Origin: Diphasiastrum complanatum
Taxonomy: Eukaryota; Streptophyta; Lycopodiopsida; Lycopodiales; Lycopodiaceae
Assembly: GCA_029204225.1 (NCBI GenBank)
Contig: CM055106.1
Location: forward strand, 47,316,633 to 47,380,632
Length of the DNA: 64,000 nt
Direction: 5' to 3'
Within the stretch, counting starts at the first letter, position 1. Every line of letters starts with the position of its first letter. Both the position numbers and the translations under genes were made by a program. Under the pieces are notes generated by a model. That model was not told the origin of the DNA, did not search any database, and was given only the letters and a program-made list of their open reading frames with translations. Below are positions 42,441 through 52,541 of the stretch, piece after piece.

Positions 42441-42948
42441 AATGAGGCTGAGGCTGAGGATGAGTTATAAATAGCACTAGTGTTATTGATTCATTGAATG
42501 TAGTCACTCTATGGCATGTATTGAAAGTTATACACAACTTATCTATCCCTAAATCTCTACATATGTGTGTGTGCGTGGGTCTCTCTCTCTCTCTCTCATG
42601 CAGGAGGAGGCTTCCCAACCTCCTTAAATGTGGAGGTCATCCACGTGTTGGAGGTAGCATTTAGCTTTATGATACATGGCATCTTTCTATATTTTACCTA
42701 TGAGGTAGGCACGAGGGCATACAACCTAAATCAGTTGGGAAGCATTCAATGACATCCTCTAGAGGTTGACTTTTTCAACCTCTTGAAAGTCAACCTCTTG
42801 AGGCCTGAGGTTAAGGCCTACATCTAGCCACATGCCATCTCTCTCTCTCTCTCATTGAATTAGATTAATCTCTCTCTCTCTCTCATCATTGGATGAGCAT
42901 GGAGCCTTGCCTATACCCTTTGACAAGATGACAAATAAACTCCTTCAC
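42441..42948. other. Upstream intergenic region of the dioxygenase gene
   Basis: Contains several short CT/GA tracts (42579-42597, 42838-42854, 42870-42884). A partial repeat of the sequence around 42300-42360 (attcattgaatgtagtcac, cgttatacatgact-like) at 42490-42545 suggests a local duplication of promoter sequence. Confidence 0.5.
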
Positions 42949-43066
42949 TTGACATTATGAATAGGGTAGCCACATCCACACTACACTCCATCATGATCTC
43001 CTAGCTTCCTCGACATTATGAATAGGGTAGCCACACCCACACTACACTCCATCATGATCTCCTAGC
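42949..43066 (+). repeat. 59-bp tandem duplication
   Basis: gacattatgaatagggtagc then cacatccacactacactcca occurs twice in a row with one difference (catcc/caccc). Confidence 0.93.
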
Positions 43067-43099
43067 TTCCTCGTAGCTAAATGTGAAGGATGATGGCTA

Positions 43100-43525
43100 A
43101 TGCTACCCTACATAAAGGTACATAGAATAGCTTTTGTTTTTAGGTAGTTATAGCACAACAAATTTGTGTCACTTGCATAAGTTTTTACCATGCCTTGCAA
43201 AGACAAAACCATGTCTTTAAGTTGGTCTATGTAGTTTTTGAAAAAAATAGATATTAAAGGATAAGTTTAATATTTGAAGGTTTACTTTGATAGGTACTTG
43301 GTCGTACATGCAAGTAATAATTCATGCAAAGTGAGACATGATGATAGGTGCTTTTAGCCTTGGTCTTACATGCAAGTAGTAATTGAATGCACATTATCGA
43401 TGTCGAATATGACTATTAACCTTTCTCGTGTAATTTTGTAGACTATGCAATAACATGAGTAAAATTACAAGTGGATAACTGAATGGATGTAGATTAATAA
43501 TTAGATTATAGATAATAATCCAACA
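43100..43525 (-). repeat. Copia 3' LTR, minus strand (left end unknown)
   Basis: Minus-strand TGTTGGATTATTATC starts at 43525, preceded by polypurine tract aagggggag (43534-43526). Includes an imperfect internal repeat (gataggt...cttacatgcaag at 43290 and 43343). Confidence 0.65.
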
Positions 43526-43534
43526 CTCCCCCTT

Positions 43535-43690
43535 AATCTGAATCCACAAAAGCTTTGATATTTAAACTCAGCGTTGCACAAAATCTGTTGTGTGCATCCA
43601 CGCTCAGCGCCTTTGTAAAAATATTAGTCGTCATGTCTTGCGTATGACAGTGCTTAGATAAAATATGAGCATTGAAGCATAAAAGTGGTA
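43535..43690 (-). pseudogene. Copia RNase H C-terminal end
   Basis: Minus-strand translation reads DMTTNIFTKALSVDAHNRFC followed by a stop before the polypurine tract. ADIFTKAL...FC is the canonical end of copia pol. The rest of the element is missing. Confidence 0.75.
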
Positions 43691-45059
43691 GTAATGACTA
43701 AGTGAGACATTATCTTAAACTTAGTTGATCCGACACAGTGGAAGATACTCTAAATCACTATGAACACCTATAGTTTTTCTTTTTTGGATCCACCCTTACG
43801 TGTTTCTTGTTTCTTTATTTTCTTGGATATATGCATGTATGGGAGTGCAAACCTAACCCCCCAACCAAATCTGAAACCAATATTTAAAAAAAAAAAGATT
43901 AATCTAAGCTTGGTAAAATAGGCTGCTTAGAAAAAATAGAAAACTGCTTAAGAAAAAAGTTTACCAATTTGTCTGCACAAACTAATCTTGTCTAGTGCTA
44001 GATGCAACCCTCTTTATAGACACTCCGAAAGACATTTTTTCATTTCCAATGGAAAGGGGGAGTCCCCCTCAGAAAATTCAAAACTTTCCTAAGTATAATT
44101 TGAACTAGGTACCTAATGACTTCTCCAAGCTCCTATAGTGGACCGTTTTTAACTTTGCCCACTTTTAAGTAAGTCTATTTTGACTTGATTCAATTCATGT
44201 CAAAATATCAAGTACCATTTGTATAATCTACTCAGATCCCAAGGTACTCTTCTAGTCCATCTACAAAAGTGGATCTTGTAAGAGCAATCTGGAACGTAGA
44301 GTGACAAGACTAATCTGAAAGAGTATATTATCAAGTCAGAAAGCACAAACATCCAGTACTTGATTCAACACTTACCCAACTACATAATCTTAAGTGTTGC
44401 ACTTCCATGACTGACAAACAATACCTGACCTCACCATTCGTGCTTCACCCTTTCTGTAGCACCATTGTTGTCCCCAGGCCTTGTTATTCAAGATCTAACC
44501 TTGCCCAACAGATCACAAGCTTGTATCAATGCATGAAACAATTTGTGAAGAGCACGAGAACATAATAATGCATTCAACTTTTAGAACTATGAATAGTTGA
44601 TTCCACTAATAGTGTGACTGTAGTTGTGCTTTTCCAAGATAATCAATTGGGATCCTAGCTAGGATTCTACTATTCCCATATATTAGTCACTCTTTTAGAA
44701 CTAGCAAGGATTGCTTTGATCTAACCAACATGATTACTCTCCCAAAGGAAAAGAATATCCATCAATAGCCCCCTCAATTAATGGAACAAGTAACTACTAT
44801 TTCGCCCTCCAATAATATTGTCTAGCCATGGCCTATATTTAGGGATTATATATTCAAGTTGTTGTGCCAGGTTGTTGGTGTTACAGAAAACATAAAGAAT
44901 CTGGGCCACTTGTCGTCCTTGTCGACATCCATTGGCAATGTAATTTTGTTGTCACATAAGGCCCCAAAAAAATATATCACATTTTGGGAATGGAGGTGAG
45001 TTGGGATGATGATGGCTTGGGATAATGTATTTTTCAATTTTTGCTTGCATCATGTCTAG
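43691..45059. other. No gene recognised
   Basis: About 1.4 kb, AT-rich. A 63-codon minus-strand ORF (45037-44846) has no recognised similarity. No repeats shared with the rest of the window. Confidence 0.5.
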
Positions 45060-45330
45060 TAGTTGTAATAGCAATTGAGTGGTCGTGTCTAAGGAGGATA
45101 AAGTTGATCGATGTTATGAATCTTAGTAGGGATATCATCTAAGGCATTTCTTGATCTATGAGAGTCATATTTCTCATTTGTGCCCTCATCTTCTTCATGG
45201 ATGACATCATCCATGGCATTTCTTAGGGTGGCATAAGATTCAGGTGGTCTTAGCTCTTTTCCATTGCTGTTTGGGTTTCACCTTCCTCCCTAAGTAGAAG
45301 CAATGGTTAAGCCCTTTGATAGAAGAAAAT
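45060..45330 (-). pseudogene. Possible gypsy-like gag scrap
   Basis: Minus-strand reading contains PPESYATLRNAMDDVIHEED, resembling TLKSTMSDAIHEEDDGS at 61.6 kb. Too short to classify firmly. Confidence 0.3.
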
Positions 45331-45405
45331 ATTCATGTTGGCCTGATAGATTACCACTACTATTATGTAACATCATTTTTATATTGAAGTCATATGTACT
45401 TGATC

Positions 45406-45715
45406 AAGCCTAGTGAGCACTTTCCTAATGCTGGATTGGGTTTATTTTCTTTGACTAGCATTAATGTCCCTTTGAAAGTGTTGTCACATTAAGGCCTTAT
45501 GCAGGACCTCAATACAATTGGGGTAATTGGCATGCTTTTTGTGGCCACCAATGGAGAATCAAGCCTAGTGAGCACTTTCCTAATGCTGGATTGGGTTTGT
45601 TTTCTTTGACTAGCATTGATGTCCCTTTGAATAGTGTTGTCACATTAATGCCTTATGCAGGACCTCAATACAATTGGGGTAATTGGCATGCTCTGTGTCA
45701 CCACCAATGGAGAAT
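45406..45715 (+). repeat. 155-bp tandem duplication at the start of the SET-like copy
   Basis: aagcctagtgagcactttcc through ccaatggagaat is present at 45406-45560 and 45561-45715 with about ten differences. Only the second copy is in frame with the following SET-like sequence. Confidence 0.92.
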
Positions 45716-46071
45716 ACAGTTTTATGGCTTGAATGCCAATGCTTGTTCTTTGGAAGAGCAGCGTATGCAAGGAGAGAATGTTTTGAAATCACGTCGTATG
45801 TACATTGATGAGCATCCAGAAATACTTGGCAATATTGTTGCATATATAAATAGTTCCATTGGTCACCCTTCATTAACTTATTGTGATTTGAAGAACGAAT
45901 CAATGGAAAGGAAGATTTCTTTTCTAGGTACTCGAAAGGTACATATGTAATGGTATGTGCGATAAGGCCCATTAAATGTGGTGAAGATCTATTCATCAAA
46001 TATAGCTTCAATCGTCCTCTTCCAAGATGTGTACAAAAGACTTTGAGCCAAACTCAAGCATGTACCTTGTA
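45561..46071 (+). pseudogene. SET-domain-like sequence, copy 2
   Basis: Reads GLGLFSLTSIDVPLNSVVTL, YAGPQYNWGNWHALCHHQWR, EEQRMQGENVLKSRRMYI, IVAYINSSIGHPSLTYC, then GTRKV. After a frame change it continues MVCAIRPIKCGEDLFIKY and FNRPLPRCVQK. The start (G-G-F), the middle YI-S-IG and the end (GT-V-V-AIRPI--GE-L-IKY-F) follow SET methyltransferase spacing loosely. At least one frameshift; no upstream exon identified. Function as a methyltransferase is inference only. Confidence 0.5.
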
Positions 46072-46549
46072 AATATCAAAATACATTTTATCTATTTAGT
46101 GGGAACAAATTTTTTGGTCAATTAAAGCATCTAGTACAATTAATGCATGAATCCTACCATGATACACTATGTTGAATGTCAAGCAGTTCTTTTATTATTA
46201 TTTCATGTTTGCAAATAACAAACATACTTGGAACAAGCTTTTAGATATGATGTTTAATTTTCATGTCTTAATTTAAGTTTTAGTTGGCCAGATGATTTAT
46301 ATTATGAAGATTCATTTGATATATTATGAAAATTCATTTGATTATGAAAATTCATTTGATTATGTACAGGTTATTGTACAAACTACTCCCAGAAGCAAAT
46401 ACTATGTTAGAGACAAGAGGTGAGGCACAAAAAATGTTGGGTGCAATGGAAATGGACTATACATTGGACCATGCTTTGTTGGATTGTTCTCCTACTAATC
46501 GACTAATCAACATTTTAATCTTCATCCAACTTTTATCCAGACCTATAGT
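46072..46549. other. Downstream of SET-like copy 2, shared in part with 34.3 kb
   Basis: 46080-46200 (aaatacattttatctattta, gcatgaatcctaccatgata) matches 34.3-34.45 kb inverted, so the duplicated unit extends past the coding part. 46320-46360 has a three-fold attatgaaaattcatttg repeat. A broken reading KYYVRDKRGEAQKMLGAMEM near 46400 is unrecognised. Confidence 0.5.
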
Positions 46550-46690
46550 TTTTTTTGTGTTTTTACATAGTCTACATAACTACTCGAAAACGGCTCACAG
46601 TGTCGGCTTTTTCGCCTTTCGGCATTTTCGGGTTTTTCACCTGTCGGGATTTTCGCGTTTCAGGAATTTCTCTCACTTTAGCTTTTTTGC

Positions 46691-46815
46691 AAAATGCCAA
46701 ATGCCCTAAAAGTTAAGAAAATGACTTTAGCGAAGACTGTTACATTTTTCACAAAATGTCAGATGCCCTAAAAGTTAAGAAAATGACTTTAGCGAAGACT
46801 GTCATATTTTTGGCC
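46691..46815 (+). repeat. 62-bp tandem duplication in LTR region of element G
   Basis: atgccctaaaagttaagaaa then atgactttagcgaagactgt occurs at 46701 and 46763. A further small repeat (tgacagtttac.ttcattt) follows at 46816-46870. Confidence 0.93.
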
Positions 46816-47613
46816 TGTGACAGTTTACATTCATTTCTGCAGAGTGACAGTTTACGTTCATTTTTGCAGACAGAGTGTTTATGACCAAAGCCACCGACTT
46901 GCATTAATCCATTAGCAAGTAGTTTATGAGAAGTCCTAACTGGATGAATGTCAGCACATCACAGCCAACTGGATAACGCTTTTGATGACCTAATTACTTA
47001 GTATAAATAGCTGCTCATATTTTTACATATCAATCAAGCATTGTTGCGATCAATAGATTAGCAAGTATTGAATAGTTAGCTCTCTCTCAAACCTGCGAGC
47101 TTAAAAACTCTTGAGCATTCTAGCTCAGTTCTTTATTGTTGATTAGAGATTGCTATTGCGCTTACTGCTTATCAGTATTGCACTTAATTCAGACTTATAT
47201 TTTAGCTGCTCAGAGATAGCTTAGAGTATGCGGCTTCGATCTGCAACTTGTTGTACTCATTTAGATCTGTTTCACTTTCATACTGAATCAATACTATCAT
47301 ATTGCGTTCAGTTTTATCTCAAAATGTATGCATTTTTGTAATTCTTCGCGACAGATTATTTGTCTGATAATTCAATGCTTAAATGTTCGACTACGTAATC
47401 ACTGTAGTACTAATGATTTCAAACTTAGTTACTATAAGATCGAACGTGATTTTTTATCAGTATCGTTTTGTTCGAAATTGATAGGCGTAGTCATGCATAG
47501 AAAAAGAGGAAGATAATTTATTTTGCTATGCACGATAAGTTTTCTTTCTTGTCTTTCGAATTCTTTTTATTCGAATCCTATTCGACCTATCTTTTATACA
47601 CCTCTTTCCAACA
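46738..47613 (+). repeat. 5' LTR of copia element G (left end approximate)
   Basis: The right end CCAACA at 47613 is fixed by the adjoining primer-binding site. TATA box tataaata at 47002-47009. The left end is uncertain between about 46550 and 46840 because no 3' LTR is present. Confidence 0.6.
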
Positions 47614-47626
47614 TGGTATCAAAGCG
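47614..47626 (+). other. Primer-binding site of element G
   Basis: TGGTATCAAAGCG, one change from the usual tRNA-Met complement. Confidence 0.8.
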
Positions 47627-47801
47627 TTGATTCTTCTTCAAGGCCTACTACTATATCAGAGCACAAGCTCTTATACTTGATATCTTTTGAGATATCAAAT
47701 TATTCTTCAGTTCGGCTCAATTTGTTTCGGTATCAGAGAAATGATTTCCAATTGTAGCGCAACACGATATCTCTCTTAACAACGACAGTCTAAAGTTCCA
47801 G

Positions 47802-49850
47802 ATGGATTTTCAAAGTAAAGCCGATCTTATCGCAAACAAGCTGAATGGATCCAATTATCATTTATGGAAATTTAAGATGAAGACCATGCTAATCACCAAT
47901 GAGTTATGGGATATTGTCACATGTATAGAAGTAAAGCTTGAAGACAACACATAAGACTCAAAATGGAAATCGAAGGATGGTAAAGCTTTCGTGCTTATTA
48001 TCCTCAATATATCAGATACTCAAATTGGCCACATAGTTGCAGCCAAAACTTCGAAAGAAGTTTGGGACATCCTGAGCTCACTATATGATGTGAGAGACAT
48101 AACTACTAAGTTACATCTTCGAAGGGAATTCTTCACACTCAAGATGTCGAATAATGATTCTCTTCATAATCATATTAACCAGTTTAAGAATCTCTTGCAA
48201 CAAATGGCCGCTGTCAGATCGGTCATAGACGATCAAGACACAATTATGACATTGCTTTCAAGTCTACCCTTTACATATGAGAACTGGGTGATGATCATCA
48301 TGACACACTCAGATTTAACTCTAACCAGAGTTATCACTATGTTGCTGCAAGAAGATAATCGAAGAAGCCAAGACACTTTCTCTACCTCTTCGTCTCATGC
48401 TCTATATGTCAACAAGGGCTCGAAACGACAGAAGCAAAAAACTTCCAAACAGTCTGCATCGAATCAGAAACAAACTCAAAGTCAAGAACAATCATCGAAT
48501 CCACATTCGTCAAAGAAAAAATTGTTTTGCAGGTATTGCAAACACATTAACCATGAGATCCAGGATTGCCGAATCTCAAAGCAAAGAATGCAGCCAAGCA
48601 GCCTGATCAACAAGCTAATATAATTACAGCATCTCTTGAAGTTGAAATGGATGAAGGCACTTTTATGGTCAAAGAAAAATATGCGAATTCGGATGATTCA
48701 TGGTTTCTGGATTCTGGAGCTACTCAATATATGACCAATCATCATGAGATTTTTCAATTCTATACGCCTTACAGCACAAAGAAATATGTTCATCTTGGTG
48801 ATGATAGCACTCACACTATCGAAGGTGAAGGTAATGTAAGATTAAGATTCCAGCATGATCAATTCAAACTACTGTCAAAAGTCTTGTATGCTCCTAAACT
48901 CTCTACAAATCTGTTATTAGTAAGTAGAACTACAGATTTAGGTCATAAGGTGGAGTTTGAGTCTGATCAATGCAAAATTATCGATAGGAGTAATAAGACC
49001 CTTGCACTCGGCAAGAGGCATGGATACTTATATAGATTGGCACATTGTTATTCTAATTCTAGTCAAGCTTTGAAAACCTCTATTCTTGCCAATAAAGCAT
49101 TACTATGACATCATCGCTTAGGACACTTGAATTATGCATCTGTTTCGAACATGTCCTCTCTAGCATTTATCTCGATTATCCTTATGGCAAAGTCGATCTC
49201 CCTATTTGCCATAGCTGCATCCTTGGAATGCAGACTAGGATTCTTTTTTAGATTGAGTCATAGGCATGCAGCAAAAGGTCTATTAGATGTTGTTCATTCA
49301 GATATATGTGAACGAATGCAGACTCCATCATTGCTAGATGCAAAGTATTTCATTACCTTTATTGACGAATTCTCCAGAAGAACAGTTGTTTACTTCATCA
49401 AGCAGAAATCAGAACTTGTCATCAAGTTCAGACAATTCAAAGAGCATGCAGAAAATCAAACTGGTAAACAAATCAAAGAACTGAGGTCCGACAACGGGAG
49501 AGAATACATCTCCACCAAATTCAAGGAGTATTGTCTTAACAACGGCATTGAGCAATATCAAGAACCAGACATGGACGATTGTTGAATTACCTGCTAGCAG
49601 AAACGTAGTTGATTGCAAATGGATTTTCAAAGTCAAGTACAAAGTAGACGGACAATGTCGATTACACTGAGGCTTTCAGTCCAGTAGTCAAGCATTCTTC
49701 TATTCGACTTTTATTATCGTTTGGTGCTGCAACAGATTTGAAAATACATCAAATGGATGTACAAACAACATATCTCAACAGAGTTATTGAAGAAGACATT
49801 TACATGGTGCAACCCGAAGGTTATATTATTGTGAATCCACTATGATACCA
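47802..49850 (+). pseudogene. Ty1/copia element G: decayed gag-pol
   Basis: Gag begins near 47802 (MDFQSKADLIANKLNGSNYH, LWKFKMKTMLITNELWDIV) and has a stop at about 47952. It continues to 48623, with a zinc knuckle FCRYCKHINHEIQDC at about 48525. Protease-like WFLDSGATQYMTNHHEIF is near 48700. The integrase is broken: GHLNY near 49130, VVHSDICERMQ, FITFIDEFSRRTVVYF, ELRSDNGREYISTKFK, ending near 49560. It then jumps to RT scraps (CKWIFKVKYKVDGQ, HQMDVQTTYLN, EEDIYMVQPEGY), ending where the next LTR starts at 49851. Part of integrase and most of RT/RNase H are lost. Confidence 0.9.
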
Positions 49851-50538
49851 TGTAGAATTTTTTCTTTTCTTTGTTCGTTAAGTTTGTAGGATCCTAAGCA
49901 AATGACTACAAAAAAAAGACTATAAAGCATTCAATCAACAAAATGATGCAAACAATGGAAGACGTTAATTGGAAGAGAGCAATTGTATTTGTATTTTGTT
50001 TTGAGTGAGTTGATCAATGTCTCGCTCGTTGGCGGCCTGTCACTCCTCTCACAAATTTGCTATGTTCTGCTCGTTGGCAAACTTTCATGCATAGCTAAAA
50101 TGCTAACAGTATGTTAGCACTTCACTCTCTCTCATCACATGCTATGATTGTGGTAATCAATCCTATGTATATATCCACTACGTGGAATTTACAAGACAAT
50201 TTTATCTGTGAATTACAAGACAGGTTTATGCTAATCAATTAGTTAGCTACCCTATGTCAACATTACTTATGGTAGCTGAGCGTGATAGTACAAGACTCCA
50301 TGCTCGTCGAGCTGCCCACTGTCCGCTTGACTTGTGTTTTTTTTGTTCATCTTTTGCTTCCAAACTGTCTTGGTTATTTGGCTGCAAGGATGCATGTCGA
50401 ACAGTTTACCTTCGGCTTGCATTTCATCTTTGACCTTTGGGGTGTGTTCAATCTTTGAGTCGTGTTTGTTGGCCTTCGAGATCTTTTCGTCCTTCGGGAT
50501 CTCTTTGGCAAGGTGGCAGGAGTTCACCATTTTCGACA
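49851..50538 (-). repeat. LTR of the H family, minus orientation (688 bp)
   Basis: The reverse complement matches the 5' LTR of element H (for example the phrases around gagcgagac, gcagaacat, actcctgc and cacactcc...aaggt). It is bounded by TGTCGAAAATGG at 50538 and TTCTACA at 49851. A primer-binding-like TGGTATCATAGTGG lies directly beyond on the minus strand, so it is the 5' LTR of a minus-strand copy whose body is gone. Confidence 0.75.
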
Positions 50539-50679
50539 CTATCAAGTAGATGTATTGTCAAACTGTTTTACATATATTATTCATACATTCTAAGAATTCA
50601 TGAAACTGGTTTATTCAGAACAAAGTCTAGCTCAGCAGTAAGGTGAGTTTTGAGCTCGCTCCTACATTTGGCAAAACTA
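50539..50679. other. Short spacer
   Basis: No feature seen. Confidence 0.4.
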
Positions 50680-51760
50680 GTGGAATGGATGGAATGGATC
50701 AAAAATATGATGGACACTTATGGACGAAGGCTATGACGAGCAACATTTCATTTGAAGAGGTCGTCAGAATTAATTACTGTGTTGGAATGTTGGAGTGTTA
50801 ACGAATAACGTGTCCTCACCACTTGAACAATGGTAAAAGGAATGTTATATTTTTTAAAGGAACATTAAAAAGAAAATGTGCTACTGGCATAATGGCTCAT
50901 GGTGCTGGGTCCAAAACATGTGTCTTTTGTAAGAAGCTTGCAGTTTGTGTGGGATCATGTTCATGCATCATGTATTATGTGATGCCAAGGGATCAAGGTC
51001 TCACCAGATTGATGATACAGGAAGGAGAACATACACACAAAGTGCAACCCGGAACCTCAAAGCACAACATTGAGAGAACAAGATCTCTTGTTGAGAGGGT
51101 GATGAGCATAGCAAAGGAGTTGATCATGTCATCAATGCTCAAGAAAGATAAACAACAAAAGGAGGATGTTCGACATGGAACTCACGAACTTTCTTGAGGA
51201 ACTCATCCCCCTAGTGGAGAACAAGAGGTGTGATCCTACGTGACCAAATATGTAAAGGTCCATCTACAAATCTTCAATCTTTTTTATATCATAATTTCAA
51301 GGATTTTTTTTTTATTGCAGGTTACAAAAAATGGTAACAAATGCCCAGAGTTCCTCTCATCCTCTAGGAGACGGTCTGGACAGCAGCCTACTATTGCTGA
51401 AGAAAAATGCTATGTACGATTTTTTTCATGGAAGTAGATTCCCAGTACAAGGCCTGTCTAGTGAGCGTTGCTTTGTTTTCAAGATGTCCACAAAAGGGCC
51501 TGCATCAGGTGTGGATCTTGTGGTTTGAATGCAAAATTCTAGCAATGGTGACCTGAGGAATGCATGGATACAATTCGATTATACTAAACAAGTCCTCGAT
51601 TGGACAACAATGGGGCGCCACGTGTACAATCCAAGATAAACATGAATCCATAGCAGCTATAATTTTTTTTTCGATTTTATGCATCCACACTACATTGGCA
51701 CTGATACTCACAAGCTTTTGAATCTGCAGTATCTAAGAACTATTGACAGTAGCCACCTGT
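50680..51760 (+). pseudogene. Unrecognised Cys-rich sequence, apparently two exons
   Basis: The first part reads DGHLWTKAMTSNISFEEVVR near 50710, then an open 124-codon frame (50823-51197). That frame has the cysteine cluster CVFCKKLAVCVGSCSCIMYY followed by MPRDQGLTRLMIQEGEHTHK, which resembles a zinc-binding DNA-binding module. A gap with a pyrimidine-rich acceptor-like tract (ttttttttattgcag, about 51307-51320) precedes a second part: SSERCFVFKMSTKGPASGVD, then NGDLRNAWIQFDYTKQVLDW and TTMGRHVYNPR, with stops at about 51526 and 51638. I do not know the family. The layout suggests a transposase-like or domesticated protein rather than an LTR-element gene. Broken, so a pseudogene copy. Confidence 0.5.
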
Positions 51761-52398
51761 AAGATGAAAGAGGAGGACACTAAGTCTCAAGTGTTGAAAT
51801 TTGATGCTCAGCCTCAAATCCATTCAGTAATGAGCATCCTAAAAAACCAAAAACAGAAAGCTCAAATTTTTGGGCAGAGGATCGAAAAGTTTAGGTTCAA
51901 ATTTTCTAGAATTCTTTGATACTAGATCGACTTGAAAAATTCTATATTTTTTGAGTCAGTGTATATTTATCGATACTTGTAAATTTTGATACTGTCAGTC
52001 TAAAATCCGACCCAATGACTTCGCGTTGACAGTACGCCCACTTTGTACATGCATTAACTGTAATGAGGCGATTGTAATAACTACAACAGAAGGTAACTAT
52101 AGATATTTTGTAGGATATCAATCCTAGAATCTTCATCAAAAAACTTCTGATTATTCAAGTTTTTCTTGTAGCAAGCATTATCACGCTCAAAGACTGTAAA
52201 CTGAAGTTATCAATTCAAGCATTGTACTCACTTTTTGATATTAATCAGAGTGCAAATTCTCAGTCTCACTATTGTATCATTTCATTGAGCATTTGTCTGG
52301 ATCATTCTTTTTGAACATCTACTACTGTCTGTTGTGCTTCCGATCCTACACACCAAGCTCGCTCATTAGCTTCCGCTCACTCTCACAGATTTTCGACA
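51761..52398 (+). repeat. 5' LTR of copia element I (left end approximate)
   Basis: The right end TTTCGACA at 52398 is set by the primer-binding site. The left end is not determined; TGATACTGTCAG near 51988 or a TG near 51945 are candidates. The portion 51761-51940 is not recognised as anything else. Confidence 0.5.
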
Positions 52399-52410
52399 TG
52401 GTATCAGAGC
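52399..52410 (+). other. Primer-binding site of element I
   Basis: TGGTATCAGAGC. Confidence 0.88.
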
Positions 52411-52541
52411 GGGTTGTTCAATAATTTGCACATTGTCTATGCATTATCAAGTCTTGTTTCTATCAAGACGTTGTATTAGCAAGTGCATTGCCAACAGTAT
52501 CTCGAAATCATTGTTTCTACCAGCAATCTTGCTCAACCAAA

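Noticed and set aside
46559-46680. Possible small secreted protein in the 46326-46709 ORF
   Set aside because: Sequence is repetitive (ttttcgcctttcggcattttcg) and lies at the edge of an LTR; no homologue recognised.
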